A DNA stretch of 64,000 nucleotides, taken from NCBI RefSeq assembly GCF_002091635.1, contig NZ_BDAC01000014.1, forward strand, positions 108,393 to 172,392. The letters are read 5' to 3'. The first letter of the stretch is position 1. Every line of letters starts with the position of its first letter. Positions 1 through 10,809 of this stretch are shown piece by piece. Below the pieces are notes generated by a model. The model was given only the letters and a program-made list of their open reading frames with translations. It did no database searches and was not told the DNA's origin. Made by a program: the position numbers and the translations under genes. The stretch comes from Pseudomonas indica NBRC 103045 (GTDB taxonomy: Bacteria > Pseudomonadota > Gammaproteobacteria > Pseudomonadales > Pseudomonadaceae).

Positions 1-14
1 AAGTAAAGGTTTTT

Positions 15-100
15 GCCGAGGTGGTGGAATTGGTAGACACGCTACCTTGAGGTGGTAGTGGCCATAGGCTGTAGGGGTTCGAGTCCCCTCCTCGGTACCA
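15..100 (+). tRNA. tRNA-Leu (anticodon GAG)
   Basis: The fold has a 7-bp acceptor stem GCCGAGG/CCTCGGT (first pair G:U), discriminator A and an encoded CCA. The anticodon stem CTACC/GGTAG encloses loop TTGAGGT, giving anticodon GAG. A long variable arm and 86-nt length fit class II tRNA-Leu. It precedes the initiator tRNA and rimP, as in other pseudomonads. Confidence 0.97.
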
Positions 101-104
101 AAAA

Positions 105-136
105 CAAGAGGCCCGCTGCATCGCGGGCCTTCTTGT
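105..136 (+). terminator. Hairpin after tRNA-Leu
   Basis: CAAGA-GGCCCGC pairs with GCGGGCC-TTCTTG around a short loop, directly after the tRNA CCA end. The U-tract is poor, so it may be a terminator or a 3' processing structure. Confidence 0.6.
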
Positions 137-150
137 TGGCGGAGGTTCGG

Positions 151-179
151 TTGACCCGCAATGGGGGTGGCCGTATACT
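151..179 (+). promoter_or_regulatory. Sigma70 promoter for tRNA-fMet and the rimP operon
   Basis: TTGACC (151-156) is separated by 17 bp from TATACT (174-179). The expected start is near 186, about 10 bp before the mature tRNA 5' end. The box match and spacing are strong. Confidence 0.75.
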
Positions 180-195
180 TTCGCCCCAGCTTTGA

Positions 196-272
<77 letters not shown>

Positions 273-282
273 GTTGTAGCAG

Positions 283-304
283 AGCCCCTTTTAAGGGGCT
301 TTTT
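283..304 (+). terminator. Terminator/attenuator between tRNA-fMet and rimP
   Basis: AGCCCCTT and AAGGGGCT form a hairpin followed by TTTT. It lies 98 bp before rimP, so it probably ends most tRNA transcripts while allowing some read-through into the operon. Confidence 0.7.
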
Positions 305-402
305 GCTAGCTGGGACAATTACCGCCCACCTTCCGGGGAGCGGTTTGTACGGATGGGCGTTTCGCCCATTTTTTATTTGCACAGCATGCGCGAGGGGTTC
401 AG

Positions 403-861
403 GTGTCGAGCAAGCTAGAACAGTTGCAGGCCTTGTTGGCCCCGGTGGTCGAGGCTCTCGGTTACCAATGCTGGGGTATCGAATTTCTGTCCCAAGGGCG
501 ACATTCGCTTTTGCGGGTCTACATCGATCATGCCAATGGCATTTTGGTGGATGACTGCGAGAAGGTCAGCCGCCAGGTAAGTAGTGTCCTGGATGTCGAG
601 GATCCGATCAGTAGCGAATACACCCTTGAGGTTTCCTCGCCGGGCATGGACCGGCCGCTGTTTACCCTGGAGCAGTACGCTGCCCATGCCGGTGAACAGG
701 TGAAGATCAAGTTGCGCTCGCCGTTCGAGGGGCGCCGCAACTTTCAGGGCCTCCTCCGCGGTGTGGAGGAGCAGGACGTGGTGGTGCTGGTGGATGACCA
801 CGAATACCTGTTGCCGATCGACATGATCGACAAGGCCAACATCATTCCCCGTTTTGACTGA
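403..861 (+). CDS. rimP: Ribosome maturation factor RimP
   Basis: RimP assists late maturation of the 30S subunit in the cytoplasm. The 152-aa product has the family length and layout: an N-terminal alpha/beta domain with a YQCWGIEF segment, the conserved [14 protein letters not shown] motif near residue 75-85, and a C-terminal SH3-like barrel ending in IPRFD. The start is GTG at 403, with GAGGGG about 6 nt upstream. It is the first protein gene of rimP-nusA-infB-rbfA-truB-rpsO-pnp. Confidence 0.96.
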   Translation: MSSKLEQLQALLAPVVEALGYQCWGIEFLSQGRHSLLRVYIDHANGILVDDCEKVSRQVSSVLDVEDPISSEYTLEVSSPGMDRPLFTLEQYAAHAGEQVKIKLRSPFEGRRNFQGLLRGVEEQDVVVLVDDHEYLLPIDMIDKANIIPRFD

Positions 862-908
862 GACGCGGATCCCGCGGATCCAATGGATTGCGAAAGGCGA
901 GGCGTACG

Positions 909-2390
909 ATGAGCAAAGAAGTACTGCTGGTTGTTGAGTCGGTGTCCAATGAAAAGGGCGTGCCGGCTGGTGTGATTTTCGAAGCCTTGGAGCTGGCGTT
1001 GGCCACGGCGACCAAGAAGCGTTTCGAGGATGAAGTTGACCTGCGTGTGTCGATCAATCGTCACACTGGCAGCTACGAGACGTTCCGGCGCTGGACCGTG
1101 GTCGACGAGGAGGCGTTGGAAAACCCAGCCGCCGAACTCACCGTCGAGCAGGCTCAGGAGCAACAGCCGGGCGCCAAGCTGGGCGATGTGATCGAAGAAA
1201 AGATCGAGTCCATCGAGTTCGGCCGTATCGCTGCGCAAACTGCCAAGCAGGTCATCGTGCAGAAGGTCCGCGAAGCCGAGCGTGCCCAGGTGGTCGAGGC
1301 TTATCGCGAGCGTCTCGGCGATATCATTTCCGGTACCGTGAAGAAGGTCACCCGGGACAATGTCATCGTCGATCTGGGCAACAATGCGGAAGCTCTGCTG
1401 GCGCGCGAAGACATCATTCCGCGCGAGACCTTCCGGGTTGGGGCACGGGTGCGTGCGCTGCTGAAGGAAATCCGTACCGAGAATCGCGGTCCGCAATTGA
1501 TTCTGTCGCGCACCGCTCCGCAGATGCTGATCGAGCTGTTCCGCATCGAAGTGCCGGAAATCGCCGAAGAACTGATCGAAGTGATGGCTGCTTCCCGCGA
1601 TCCGGGTTCGCGCGCCAAGATCGCCGTCCGCTCCAAGGACAAGCGTATCGACCCGCAAGGTGCCTGTATCGGTATGCGCGGCTCGCGTGTTCAGGCTGTT
1701 TCGGGTGAGCTGGGTGGCGAGCGCGTCGACATCGTGCTGTGGGATGAAAACCCGGCTCAGTTCGTGATCAACGCCATGGCTCCGGCTGAAGTGGCGGCGA
1801 TCATCGTCGATGAAGATGCCCATGCCATGGACATCGCGGTCGCCGAGGATAACCTGGCCCAGGCCATCGGTCGCGGTGGTCAGAACGTTCGCCTCGCCAG
1901 CCAACTGACTGGCTGGACGCTGAACGTGATGACCGAGGCGGACATCCAGGCCAAGCAGCAGGCCGAGACGGGCGATATCCTGCAGCGCTTCATCGACGAG
2001 CTGGATGTCGACGAGGAGCTGGCCCAGGTGCTGGTGGAGGAGGGTTTCACCAGCCTGGAAGAGATCGCCTACGTTCCGATGGAAGAAATGCTCAACATCG
2101 ATGGCTTCGACGAGGACATCGTCAATGAGCTGCGCGCCCGTGCCAAGGACCGCCTGCTGACCAAAGCCATCGCCACCGAAGAAAAGCTGGCGGATGTACA
2201 GCCGGCCGAGGACCTCCTGGCCCTCGAAGGGATGGACAAGGAGCTGGCGGTGGAATTGGCGATGCGTGGCGTGGCCACCCGAGAAGACCTGGCTGAGCAG
2301 TCGATCGACGACCTGCTCGAGATCGACGGCATGGATGAAGAACGTGCCGGCAAGCTGATCATGGCCGCCCGAGCCCATTGGTTCGAGTAA
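909..2390 (+). CDS. nusA: Transcription termination/antitermination factor NusA
   Basis: NusA binds RNA polymerase and modulates pausing, termination and antitermination. The 493-aa protein shows, in order, the N-terminal polymerase-binding domain, an S1 domain around residues 130-200, two KH domains ([10 protein letters not shown] and a later [12 protein letters not shown] loop), and two acidic C-terminal helix-hairpin repeats (each with an IDGMDE/IDGFDE-type motif) that end the protein. The ATG at 909 is preferred over an in-frame upstream codon at 888 because [12 protein letters not shown] is the conserved N-terminus and AGGCGAGG lies just upstream. Confidence 0.97.
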   Translation: MSKEVLLVVESVSNEKGVPAGVIFEALELALATATKKRFEDEVDLRVSINRHTGSYETFRRWTVVDEEALENPAAELTVEQAQEQQPGAKLGDVIEEKIESIEFGRIAAQTAKQVIVQKVREAERAQVVEAYRERLGDIISGTVKKVTRDNVIVDLGNNAEALLAREDIIPRETFRVGARVRALLKEIRTENRGPQLILSRTAPQMLIELFRIEVPEIAEELIEVMAASRDPGSRAKIAVRSKDKRIDPQGACIGMRGSRVQAVSGELGGERVDIVLWDENPAQFVINAMAPAEVAAIIVDEDAHAMDIAVAEDNLAQAIGRGGQNVRLASQLTGWTLNVMTEADIQAKQQAETGDILQRFIDELDVDEELAQVLVEEGFTSLEEIAYVPMEEMLNIDGFDEDIVNELRARAKDRLLTKAIATEEKLADVQPAEDLLALEGMDKELAVELAMRGVATREDLAEQSIDDLLEIDGMDEERAGKLIMAARAHWFE

Positions 2391-2417
2391 GCAGTTACGG
2401 CCTGAGGAGAGAGATGC

Positions 2418-4931
2418 ATGACGCAAGTCACGGTGAAAGAACTGGCCCAAGTGGTCGACACACCGGTCGAGCGCCTGCTGCAGCAGATGCGTGAGGCAGG
2501 ACTGTCGCACACCAGCGCCGAGCAAGTAGTGACCGATAACGAGAAACAAGCCCTGTTGGCTCATCTGAAAAGCAGCCATGGGGAGCGACTCGAAGAGCCG
2601 CGCAAGATCACTTTGCAGCGTAAGACCACCACGACTCTGAAAGTGGCGGGCAGCAAGACCATCAGTGTCGAAGTACGCAAGAAGAAGACCTATGTGAAGC
2701 GCAGCCCGGCCGAGATCGAGGCCGAGAAGCAACGCGAGTTGGAAGAGCAGCGTGCCGCCGAAGAAGCAGCACGTCTGAAGGCCGAGGAAGAGGCCAAGCG
2801 CCAGGCTGAAGAAGAGGCTCGACGCCAGGCAGAGGCCCAGAAGGCCCGCGAAGAAGAAATCGCGAAGGCGCCGGTGAGTGCGGCGGTTGAAGCCGAGCCG
2901 GTTGCGCCGGTCGTTGCTCCGGCTCCGGTCGTCGAAGAGCGCAAGAAGGAAGAGCCGCGCCGTGTCGAAAAACCGGCTCGCAGCGACGAAGACGAGCGCC
3001 GCGACCGCAAGCATGCCCAGCATCGCCCGTCCCTCAAGGACAAGGCGCCGGCTCCGCGCGTGGCGCCGCGTAGCGCCGACGACGAATCCGAAGGCTTCGG
3101 CCGTCGTGGCGGTGGTCGCGGCAAGGCCAAGCTGAAGAAGCGTAACCAACATGGGTTCCAGAGCCCGACAGGACCCATCGTGCGCGAAGTTTCCATTGGC
3201 GAGACCATTACCGTTGCAGAGCTGGCTCAGCAGATGGCGGTGAAAGCGGCTGAAGTCATCAAGTTCATGTTCAAGATGGGTTCGCCGGTCACCATCAACC
3301 AGGTGCTCGACCGGGAAACTGCGCAACTGGTAGCTGAAGAGCTGGGCCACAAGGTCAAGCTGGTCAGCGACAACGCGCTCGAAGAGCAGTTGGCCGAATC
3401 GCTGAAGTTTGAGGGTGAAGCCCAGTCCCGCGCTCCGGTGGTGACTGTCATGGGTCACGTCGACCACGGCAAGACCTCGCTGCTCGACTATATCCGTCGT
3501 GCCAAGGTCGCCGCGGGCGAAGCGGGTGGTATCACCCAGCACATCGGTGCCTACCACGTGGAAACCGATCGCGGCATGATCACCTTCCTCGATACTCCCG
3601 GCCACGCGGCGTTCACCGCCATGCGTGCTCGCGGTGCGAAGGCGACCGACATCGTGATTCTGGTGGTGGCTGCCGACGACGGCGTGATGCCGCAGACCGA
3701 GGAAGCCGTTCAGCACGCCAAGGCGGCCGGTGTTCCGATCGTCGTGGCAGTGAACAAGATCGACAAGCCGGAAGCGGATCTGGACCGGATCAAGAACGAT
3801 CTGGCCGCCCGTGACGTGATTCCGGAAGAGTGGGGCGGTGATACCCAGTTCGTGCCCGTTTCGGCCAAGGTCGGTACCGGTGTCGACGAGCTGCTCGAAG
3901 CCGTTCTGTTGCAGGCCGAGGTACTCGAACTGAAAGCCACTCCGACCGCTCCGGGTCGTGGTGTCGTGGTCGAATCCCGCCTGGACAAAGGCCGTGGCCC
4001 GGTGGCTACCTTGCTGGTTCAGGACGGTACCCTGCGTCAGGGCGATATGGTACTGGTCGGCGTCAACTACGGCCGTGTCCGCGCCATGCTCGACGAGAAT
4101 GGCAAGCCGGTGAAGGAAGCCGGTCCGTCGATTCCGGTCGAGATTCTCGGTCTCGATGGCACTCCGGATGCCGGTGACGAAATGACCGTGGTCGCCGACG
4201 AGAAGAAGGCGCGCGAAGTGGCGTTGTTCCGTCAGGGGAAATTCCGCGAGGTCAAACTGGCTCGCCAGCATTCGGCGAAGCTGGAGAACATCTTCGAAAC
4301 CATGGGCCAGGACGAGAAGAAGACTCTCAACATCGTTCTCAAGGCCGATGTGCGCGGTTCGCTGGAGGCGCTGCAAGGCGCCCTGTCCGACCTGGGCAAC
4401 GACGAAGTTCAGGTGCGTGTGGTCGGCGGCGGTGTCGGTGGTATCACCGAGAGCGACGCCAACCTGGCGCTGGCCTCCAACGCGGTTCTGTTCGGCTTCA
4501 ACGTGCGTGCCGATGCCGGTGCGCGCAAGATCGTCGAACAGGAAGGCCTGGATCTGCGCTACTACAACGTCATCTACGACATCATCGAAGACGTGAAGAA
4601 AGCGCTCTCCGGCATGCTCGGCAGCGACGTTCGCGAGAACATTCTCGGTATCGCAGAGGTTCGCGATGTGTTCCGCTCGCCGAAGTTCGGCGCCATTGCC
4701 GGCTGTATGGTGGTCGAGGGCATCGTTCACCGGAATCGTCCGATCCGCGTATTGCGCGACGACGTGGTGATCTTCGAGGGCGAACTGGAATCCCTGCGCC
4801 GCTTCAAGGACGACGTGTCCGAAGTGCGGGCCGGCATGGAGTGCGGTATCGGCGTGAAGAGCTACAACGACGTCAAGGTCGGCGACAAGATCGAAGTGTT
4901 CGAGAAGGTCCAGGTGGCGCGCAGCCTCTAA
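2418..4931 (+). CDS. infB: Translation initiation factor IF-2
   Basis: IF-2 is the GTPase that delivers fMet-tRNA to the 30S subunit and promotes subunit joining. The 837-aa protein has an N-terminal IF2N domain, a long charged Lys/Glu/Ala-rich linker (about residues 95-240), a second IF2N domain, then the G domain with GHVDHGKT at about residue 346, DTPGH and NKID. Beta-barrel and C-terminal fMet-tRNA binding domains follow. SD GAGGAGAG is 6-7 nt before the ATG. Its partner initiator tRNA is encoded at the head of the same region. Confidence 0.98.
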   Translation: MTQVTVKELAQVVDTPVERLLQQMREAGLSHTSAEQVVTDNEKQALLAHLKSSHGERLEEPRKITLQRKTTTTLKVAGSKTISVEVRKKKTYVKRSPAEIEAEKQRELEEQRAAEEAARLKAEEEAKRQAEEEARRQAEAQKAREEEIAKAPVSAAVEAEPVAPVVAPAPVVEERKKEEPRRVEKPARSDEDERRDRKHAQHRPSLKDKAPAPRVAPRSADDESEGFGRRGGGRGKAKLKKRNQHGFQSPTGPIVREVSIGETITVAELAQQMAVKAAEVIKFMFKMGSPVTINQVLDRETAQLVAEELGHKVKLVSDNALEEQLAESLKFEGEAQSRAPVVTVMGHVDHGKTSLLDYIRRAKVAAGEAGGITQHIGAYHVETDRGMITFLDTPGHAAFTAMRARGAKATDIVILVVAADDGVMPQTEEAVQHAKAAGVPIVVAVNKIDKPEADLDRIKNDLAARDVIPEEWGGDTQFVPVSAKVGTGVDELLEAVLLQAEVLELKATPTAPGRGVVVESRLDKGRGPVATLLVQDGTLRQGDMVLVGVNYGRVRAMLDENGKPVKEAGPSIPVEILGLDGTPDAGDEMTVVADEKKAREVALFRQGKFREVKLARQHSAKLENIFETMGQDEKKTLNIVLKADVRGSLEALQGALSDLGNDEVQVRVVGGGVGGITESDANLALASNAVLFGFNVRADAGARKIVEQEGLDLRYYNVIYDIIEDVKKALSGMLGSDVRENILGIAEVRDVFRSPKFGAIAGCMVVEGIVHRNRPIRVLRDDVVIFEGELESLRRFKDDVSEVRAGMECGIGVKSYNDVKVGDKIEVFEKVQVARSL

Positions 4932-4949
4932 CGGCGCACCAGCCACAGG

Positions 4950-5001
4950 CGGCAGGTCAGGCGGCGTGCAAGCGCATGTCCTGACCTGCCGTTCGCTTTT
5001 T
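4950..5001 (+). terminator. Strong hairpin between infB and rbfA
   Basis: CGGCAGGTCAGG (4950-4961) pairs perfectly with CCTGACCTGCCG (4980-4991) around an 18-nt loop, then TTCGCTTTTT. A 12-bp stem with a U-run inside an operon suggests partial termination or an RNA processing site before rbfA-truB. Confidence 0.65.
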
Positions 5002-5056
5002 GTGTTTCTGTGATCAGCCTGCGGTTCGATAGCCGCAGCCTGAAGCGAGTTTCGAT

Positions 5057-5443
5057 ATGGCAAAAGAATTCAGCCGTACCCAGCGCATCGGCGACCAGAT
5101 GCAGCGCGAATTGGCGCTTCTGGTCCAGCGCGAAATCAAGGACCCACGTCTCGGCCTGGTGACCATCACCGCCGTGGACGTCAGTCGCGATTTGTCCCAT
5201 GCCAAGGTGTTCATCACGGTGATGGGCAAGGACAGCCCTGAGCAGATCGCCCAGAACCTCGAGATTCTTAGCGAGGCCGCCGGCTTTCTGCGCATGCAGT
5301 TGGGCAAGGCCATGAAGGTGCGCAGCGTTCCGCAGCTGCACTTCCATTACGACGCCAGCATCCGTCGTGGTGCCGAGTTGTCGGCGTTGATCGAGCGGGC
5401 TGTCGCCGAAGACCGCAAGCATCAGGGTGGCGACGAGGAGTAA
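5057..5443 (+). CDS. rbfA: 30S ribosome-binding factor RbfA
   Basis: RbfA binds the 16S rRNA 5' domain during 30S assembly and cold adaptation. The 128-aa protein is a KH-like single domain starting [19 protein letters not shown], with the conserved [12 protein letters not shown] segment near residue 30 and [15 protein letters not shown] near residue 95. It follows infB after a hairpin and ends three bases before truB, consistent with co-transcription. Confidence 0.96.
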   Translation: MAKEFSRTQRIGDQMQRELALLVQREIKDPRLGLVTITAVDVSRDLSHAKVFITVMGKDSPEQIAQNLEILSEAAGFLRMQLGKAMKVRSVPQLHFHYDASIRRGAELSALIERAVAEDRKHQGGDEE

Positions 5444-5446
5444 GGC

Positions 5447-6364
5447 GTGGCTCAGGTAAAACGTATTCGCCGCAACGTCAGCGGTATCCTGGTCCTGGAC
5501 AAGCCGCGCGGCCTGACCTCTAACGCCGCGCTGCAAAAGGTGCGCTGGTTGTTGAACGCTGAGAAGGCCGGTCACACCGGCAGTCTCGATCCTTTGGCTA
5601 CAGGGGTATTGCCGCTCTGCTTCGGCGAGGCGACCAAGTTTTCCCAGTACCTGCTGGATGCCGACAAGGGTTACGAAACCTTGATGCAGCTCGGCGTGAT
5701 TACTTCCACTGGCGATGCGGAGGGCGAAGTGCTCGAGCGTCGCGAGGTGACCGTCGGTCGCCCCGAGCTGGAGGCGCTGCTGCCCCGATTCCGTGGTGAA
5801 ATCAAGCAGATACCGCCGATGTACTCTGCCCTCAAGCGCGACGGTCAACCGCTCTACAAGTTGGCTCGTGCCGGCGAGGTAGTGGAGCGCGAGGCGCGTT
5901 CTGTTACTATTACGCGCTTGGAATTGCTGGCCTGTGAGAATTCGCAGGCGCGGTTGTCGGTGGCCTGCAGCAAGGGAACCTACATCCGCACACTGGTCGA
6001 AGACCTTGGCCAGTTGCTCGGTTGCGGTGCCCATGTCGCCGAGCTGCGACGCACCCAGGCCGGGCCTTTCGACTTGGCCCAGGCGGTAAGTCTGGAAGCG
6101 CTGGAACAGGCCCACGCCGAAGGCGGCGCCGAGGCGCTGGATCGTTTCCTCCTGCCGGAGGACAGCGGTCTGCAACATTGGCCGCTGCTGCAGCTTTCCG
6201 AGCACAGCGCCTATTACTGGCTGCACGGACAGCCGGTACGAGCCCCGGAAGCGCCGAAGTTCGGCATGGTACGGGTTCAGGATCACACAGGTCGCTTCAT
6301 CGGTATCGGTGAAGTGAGCGATGACGGGCGTATCGCGCCGCGTCGACTGATTCGGTCGGAATGA
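5447..6364 (+). CDS. truB: tRNA pseudouridine-55 synthase TruB
   Basis: TruB converts U55 in the T-loop of tRNAs to pseudouridine. The 305-aa protein carries [14 protein letters not shown], the catalytic motif [13 protein letters not shown] (Asp near residue 48), and a C-terminal PUA-like domain. The GTG start at 5447 follows GAGGAG that overlaps the rbfA stop, a tight arrangement suggesting translational coupling. Confidence 0.97.
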   Translation: MAQVKRIRRNVSGILVLDKPRGLTSNAALQKVRWLLNAEKAGHTGSLDPLATGVLPLCFGEATKFSQYLLDADKGYETLMQLGVITSTGDAEGEVLERREVTVGRPELEALLPRFRGEIKQIPPMYSALKRDGQPLYKLARAGEVVEREARSVTITRLELLACENSQARLSVACSKGTYIRTLVEDLGQLLGCGAHVAELRRTQAGPFDLAQAVSLEALEQAHAEGGAEALDRFLLPEDSGLQHWPLLQLSEHSAYYWLHGQPVRAPEAPKFGMVRVQDHTGRFIGIGEVSDDGRIAPRRLIRSE

Positions 6365-6423
6365 CCGGGACGGAGCGTCGATCGCCTTGGCATCGGCGCT
6401 TCGGTACGAGGGTGGCTGTCAAC

Positions 6424-6446
6424 AGGCACGGTCATGCCTCTTTTTT
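6424..6446 (+). terminator. Possible weak terminator after truB
   Basis: AGGCA/TGCCT with a 6-nt loop is followed at once by CTTTTTT. The stem is only 5 bp, so termination would be partial. It lies between truB and rpsO, where an extra rpsO promoter would be expected. Confidence 0.35.
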
Positions 6447-6490
6447 AAACACGGGATTCGTCCCGGCCTGTTCACTCAAGGAGCCCCATC

Positions 6491-6760
6491 ATGGCACTGA
6501 GCGTTGAAGAGAAAGCCCAGATCGTTAACGAGTACAAGCAAGCTGAAGGCGACACCGGTTCCCCGGAAGTGCAGGTTGCCCTGCTGACCGCCAATATCAA
6601 CAAGCTGCAGGATCACTTCAAGGCCAACGGCAAGGACCACCATTCCCGCCGTGGTCTGATCCGCATGGTTAACCAGCGTCGCAAGCTGCTGGACTACCTG
6701 AAGGGTAAGGACACCACTCGTTACAGCGCCCTGATCGGTCGCCTGGGTCTGCGTCGCTAA
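6491..6760 (+). CDS. rpsO: 30S ribosomal protein S15
   Basis: S15 binds the three-way junction of the 16S rRNA central domain. The 89-aa protein has the usual length and sequence, with [16 protein letters not shown] and [27 protein letters not shown] lies 8 nt before the ATG. The rpsO-pnp pairing is conserved in gamma-proteobacteria. Confidence 0.98.
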
Positions 6761-6787
6761 GCGATGCTTGCTCGAAGCTGAATGCAA

Positions 6788-6823
6788 AGCTGGAAGCGGG
6801 ATTAGTGCCCGCTTCCAGCTTTT
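6788..6823 (+). terminator. Hairpin between rpsO and pnp
   Basis: AGCTGGAAGCGGG and CCCGCTTCCAGCT form a 13-bp stem with a 7-nt loop, followed by TTT. It can serve as the rpsO terminator, or as a double-stranded processing site in the pnp leader of the kind cut by RNase III in E. coli. Confidence 0.75.
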
Positions 6824-6930
6824 GCTATCCGGCTCGTGCGTTTGGGCAGGCTGCGGGTCCGACTCCCGGGACTGTCCCCGAATTCGTGAAGAACAGATTT
6901 CCCCCAAAGGCAACAGAGAAGGAAAACACC

Positions 6931-9039
6931 GTGAACCCGGTAACCAAGAAATTCCAGTTCGGTCAGTCGACCGTCACCCTCGAGACGGGGCGCATTGCCC
7001 GTCAGGCCAGCGGCGCCGTACTGGTCACCATCGATGACGACATCACCGTGCTGGTGACCGTCGTGGCCGCCAAGGCCGCGGACCCGGGCAAGGGCTTCTT
7101 CCCGCTGTCCGTCCACTACCAGGAAAAAACCTACGCGGCCGGCAAGATTCCCGGCGGCTTCTTCAAGCGTGAAGGCCGTCCCTCCGAGAAGGAAACCCTC
7201 ACTTCCCGCCTGATCGACCGTCCGATCCGCCCGCTTTTCCCGGAAGGCTTCATGAACGAAGTGCAGGTCATCTGCACCGTGGTTTCCACCAGCAAGAAGA
7301 CCGATCCGGACATCGCTTCGATGATCGGTACCTCTGCGGCCCTGGCCATCTCCGGTATTCCGTTCAACGGCCCGGTCGGCGCTGCCCGCGTGGCCTTCCA
7401 TGAAAGCACCGGCTACCTGCTGAACCCGACCTACGAGCAACTGAAGGCGTCCCGCCTGGACATGGTCGTGGCCGGTACCGAAGAAGCCGTGCTGATGGTC
7501 GAGTCCGAGGCTCAGGAGCTGACCGAAGACCAGATGCTCGGCGCCGTGCTGTTCGCCCACCAGGAATTCCAGGCCGTGATCCAGGCGGTCAAGGAATTCG
7601 CTGCCGAAGCCGGCAAGCCGGCCTGGGACTGGCAGCCGCCGGTGGAAAACACCGCGCTGCTCAATGCCATCCGTGCCGAGTTCGGCGAGGCCATTTCCGA
7701 AGCCTACACCATTACCCTGAAGCAGCAGCGTTACGGTCGTCTGGACGAGCTGCGCGAGCAGGTCATTGCCCGCTTTGCCGGCGAGGAAGAAGGTCAGCCG
7801 TCGGTCGGTGAGGTCAAGGAGGCTTTCGGCCTGCTGGAATACCGCACCGTTCGCGAAAACATCGTCAACGGCAAGCCGCGTATCGACGGTCGCGACAACC
7901 GTACCGTGCGTCCGCTGAAGATCGAAGTCGGCGTGCTGCCGAAGACCCATGGTTCGGCGCTGTTCACCCGCGGCGAAACCCAGGCCTTGGTTGTGGCTAC
8001 CCTCGGCACCGCCCGTGACGCGCAACTGCTCGACACCCTGGAAGGCGAGCGCAAGGACGCCTTCATGCTGCACTACAACTTCCCGCCGTTCTCGGTGGGC
8101 GAGTGCGGTCGCATGGGCAGCGCCGGCCGTCGCGAGATCGGCCACGGCCGCCTGGCCCGTCGTGGCGTACAGGCCATGCTGCCGAAGGACGACGAATTCC
8201 CCTACACCATCCGCGTGGTATCGGAAATCACCGAGTCCAACGGTTCCAGCTCCATGGCTTCGGTCTGTGGCGCTTCCCTGGCCCTGATGGACGCCGGTGT
8301 GCCGATGAAAGCGCCGGTGGCCGGTATCGCCATGGGTCTGGTCAAGGAAGGCGACAAGTTTGCCGTACTGACCGACATCCTCGGCGATGAAGATCACTTG
8401 GGCGACATGGACTTCAAGGTGGCCGGTACCGCGAATGGCGTGACCGCGCTGCAGATGGACATCAAGATCCAGGGCATCACCGAAGAGATCATGGAAGTCG
8501 CCCTGGGCCAGGCCCTGGAAGCGCGCCTGAACATCCTCGGCCAGATGAACCAGGTCATTGGCCAGTCGCGCAGCGAGCTGTCGGCCAATGCACCGACCAT
8601 GCTGGCGATGAAGATCGACCAGGACAAGATCCGCGACGTGATCGGCAAGGGCGGGGCAACCATTCGCGCCATCTGCGAAGAGACCAAGGCTTCGATCGAC
8701 ATCGAAGACGACGGTTCGATCAAGATCTTCGGCGAAACCAAGGAAGCGGCCGAAGCTGCAAAGCAGCGCGTGCTCAGCATCACTGCCGAAGCCGAGATCG
8801 GCAAGATCTACGTCGGCAAGGTCGAGCGCATCGTCGACTTCGGAGCCTTCGTCAACATCCTGCCCGGCAAGGACGGCCTGGTGCACATTTCGCAGATCAG
8901 CGATCAGCGCATCGACAAGGTCACCGACGTGCTGCAAGAAGGCCAGGAGGTCAAGGTCCTGGTACTGGATGTGGACAACCGCGGTCGCATCAAGCTGTCG
9001 ATGAAGGACGTCGCAGCGGCTGAAGCATCGGGCGTCTAA
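6931..9039 (+). CDS. pnp: Polyribonucleotide nucleotidyltransferase (PNPase)
   Basis: PNPase degrades RNA 3' to 5' by phosphorolysis and is a degradosome component. The 702-aa protein has two RNase PH cores (the second includes [10 protein letters not shown] and the SSMASVCG loop), then a KH domain ([15 protein letters not shown]) and an S1 domain ([18 protein letters not shown]). The GTG at 6931 is chosen because the [12 protein letters not shown]-terminus and total length match the family, and AGAAGG precedes it. An in-frame extension back to 6805 would run through the rpsO hairpin. Confidence 0.97.
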   Translation: MNPVTKKFQFGQSTVTLETGRIARQASGAVLVTIDDDITVLVTVVAAKAADPGKGFFPLSVHYQEKTYAAGKIPGGFFKREGRPSEKETLTSRLIDRPIRPLFPEGFMNEVQVICTVVSTSKKTDPDIASMIGTSAALAISGIPFNGPVGAARVAFHESTGYLLNPTYEQLKASRLDMVVAGTEEAVLMVESEAQELTEDQMLGAVLFAHQEFQAVIQAVKEFAAEAGKPAWDWQPPVENTALLNAIRAEFGEAISEAYTITLKQQRYGRLDELREQVIARFAGEEEGQPSVGEVKEAFGLLEYRTVRENIVNGKPRIDGRDNRTVRPLKIEVGVLPKTHGSALFTRGETQALVVATLGTARDAQLLDTLEGERKDAFMLHYNFPPFSVGECGRMGSAGRREIGHGRLARRGVQAMLPKDDEFPYTIRVVSEITESNGSSSMASVCGASLALMDAGVPMKAPVAGIAMGLVKEGDKFAVLTDILGDEDHLGDMDFKVAGTANGVTALQMDIKIQGITEEIMEVALGQALEARLNILGQMNQVIGQSRSELSANAPTMLAMKIDQDKIRDVIGKGGATIRAICEETKASIDIEDDGSIKIFGETKEAAEAAKQRVLSITAEAEIGKIYVGKVERIVDFGAFVNILPGKDGLVHISQISDQRIDKVTDVLQEGQEVKVLVLDVDNRGRIKLSMKDVAAAEASGV

Positions 9040-9064
9040 CGCGTCCGAGTTCACAGCGAAGAAA

Positions 9065-9093
9065 AGAGGGCCCTTGCAGGCCCTCTTTTTTTG
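9065..9093 (+). terminator. Rho-independent terminator of pnp
   Basis: AGAGGGCC and GGCCCTCT pair around CTTGCA and are followed by seven Ts. A textbook terminator at the end of the operon. Confidence 0.92.
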
Positions 9094-9190
9094 CCTGGAG
9101 AATAGGCGGTCGCAGCTCTCGGAGCGTGCGGCGGTACGTCGGTCCCGGCCGGCCAGCTAGATTCAAGGCTTGAAAGGAAAAGCACCGGCC

Positions 9191-10606
9191 ATGGAAAAGA
9201 CCCACTGCCATTACCATTCGGCACAACCCGCGACTTGGCATTGCGTGCCTTGCCAGCGTCATTACGGCGACTGTTGCATCCCGCTGAACGAAGACGCGCC
9301 GGAAGAAACGCCGGCCTGTCCATTGTGCCGTGACCCGCTGAGCTTTCTCGGTGCGGCCAACACTGCCCAGCCGTTCTGGGAGCGTATCCCGAGTTTCTTT
9401 GCGTATGGCTGTCAGCCCAGCCCGCTGGCTTTCAGTGCGATCCTGGCCCTGGCAAGCCTGTTCATGCCGAGCATCATTCTGCTCTGGATCGCCTTGTTCA
9501 GTGTCGCGACCAAGTACTTCCACAGTGTGATCGAGGCCAGCAGCCAGGCGGAGAAGACCGCCCCGCACCTGCTGTCGGCGTTCACCGGCGAAGGCTTTTC
9601 ATTATTCTTCAAGCAACTGGCAGTGTTCTTCATCGCCATGGCGGCGCTCTGGCTGGCCGCCGACTTCAACAGCGAAGCGCTGTTCTGGGTGGTGAACATC
9701 GGCATTCTGCTGGTCATGCCAGCCAGCATCATTCGTCTGGCGCTGGACAAGACGCTGAGCGCGGCCCTCAGCCCGGATGAGGTGGGGCAGGTGATCAAGG
9801 CCATGGGTTGGCGCTACCTCATTCTCTGCGCCTTCTTATTCATTCTCTGGCAATCGCCGACCTGGGTGACCTACATGCTCTCCCATGGCTTGCCCAAGGT
9901 TGTGCTGGTACCTGTCGCCGCCTTTCTGTTCGGTTATTTCGGCGTGGTGATGTGCGCGATGATGGGTTATGCGGTCTTCCAGTACCAGGGGCCGCTGGGT
10001 TACGTGATCGCGGATGAGGACGGACAGGCGGCCTTTCCGGCCCCGGAGTACCAGCGCCGCCGTGCCCTGGCCGAAGCCGAGATCAGGGTCAAGGAAGGGC
10101 AGAGTCCGCAGGCATTGGAAACCCTCGCCCAAGCCTTACAGCGGACCCCGGACGATCTCAAGTTGAACGAGCGCTACCACCAGTTGCTGTTCGGCCTCAA
10201 TGCACGGGAGCGCTGTCTGCATCACTTGGCGCATTACCTGCCGCAGGCTGCACGGATGAGCCCGGCGCTGGCCGCAACCGCTTTGCTCAACGCGCGCCAG
10301 TTGAAGCCGGATTATCTGCCGGATGATGCGCTGGTCTGCGAGAAGGTGGCCGGCGCGCTTCTGGAGCGGCACAAGACGCGCGAAGGCCTGAGCCTGTTGC
10401 GCAACCTGCACCAGCGCTTCCCTGACTATCCGCACATTCCCAGGGCCTATCTCCTGGCTGCTCGTGGCTTTGCCGAAGGGCTCGGGCAAGTCGAGCCGGC
10501 GCAGAAGCTGCTCGCGTTCGTCCGCATGCGTTACCCGGACTCGCCGTTGGGAGCAGACATCGCCGCCCTGGAGGCGACTTTGTCGCGTCTAGCCGCCAAG
10601 GTGTGA
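9191..10606 (+). CDS. Zinc-finger, multi-spanning membrane and TPR-like protein of unknown function
   Basis: The 471-aa protein opens with a Cys/His cluster (C6, H9, C18, C21, H24, C28, C43, C46) resembling a B-box-type zinc finger. Four or more hydrophobic segments follow between about residues 75 and 270. The soluble C-terminal 200 residues consist of helix pairs (LAEAEIRVKEGQSPQALETL, GLSLLRNLHQRFPDYP) that look like degenerate TPRs. The ATG at 9191 begins just before the zinc ligands; a TTG at 9170 is an alternative. It sits between pnp and the BON gene with its own upstream gap. I do not know its function; the fold reading is inference. Confidence 0.8.
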   Translation: MEKTHCHYHSAQPATWHCVPCQRHYGDCCIPLNEDAPEETPACPLCRDPLSFLGAANTAQPFWERIPSFFAYGCQPSPLAFSAILALASLFMPSIILLWIALFSVATKYFHSVIEASSQAEKTAPHLLSAFTGEGFSLFFKQLAVFFIAMAALWLAADFNSEALFWVVNIGILLVMPASIIRLALDKTLSAALSPDEVGQVIKAMGWRYLILCAFLFILWQSPTWVTYMLSHGLPKVVLVPVAAFLFGYFGVVMCAMMGYAVFQYQGPLGYVIADEDGQAAFPAPEYQRRRALAEAEIRVKEGQSPQALETLAQALQRTPDDLKLNERYHQLLFGLNARERCLHHLAHYLPQAARMSPALAATALLNARQLKPDYLPDDALVCEKVAGALLERHKTREGLSLLRNLHQRFPDYPHIPRAYLLAARGFAEGLGQVEPAQKLLAFVRMRYPDSPLGADIAALEATLSRLAAKV

Positions 10607-10809
10607 TCTCTGCATTTCTTGCAATTTGCACGTGTGCCAGGGACCCAACATGCAATCTGCATGGAATCACTTTCGCTTGTCTTGCGTAACTTATTGATTT
10701 TAATGGATTAAATTATAGCACATAGTTGGCATGTGCCTTGCGAAATACTCCTTGAGACTGCAGCGGAGGACGGCTGCAGATTCCCAAAAGAGAACAGGAG
10801 TAGATCGTT

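Noticed and set aside
744..5063. Very long minus-strand open frame (1439 codons) opposite nusA-infB
   Set aside because: It lies antisense to well-recognised genes, and its His/Gln/Asp/Leu-rich composition is typical of the complement of high-GC coding DNA. No family is recognisable.
6802..9054. 750-codon minus-strand frame opposite pnp
   Set aside because: It is an antisense shadow of PNPase, with no start context and a His/Gly/Asp-rich composition.
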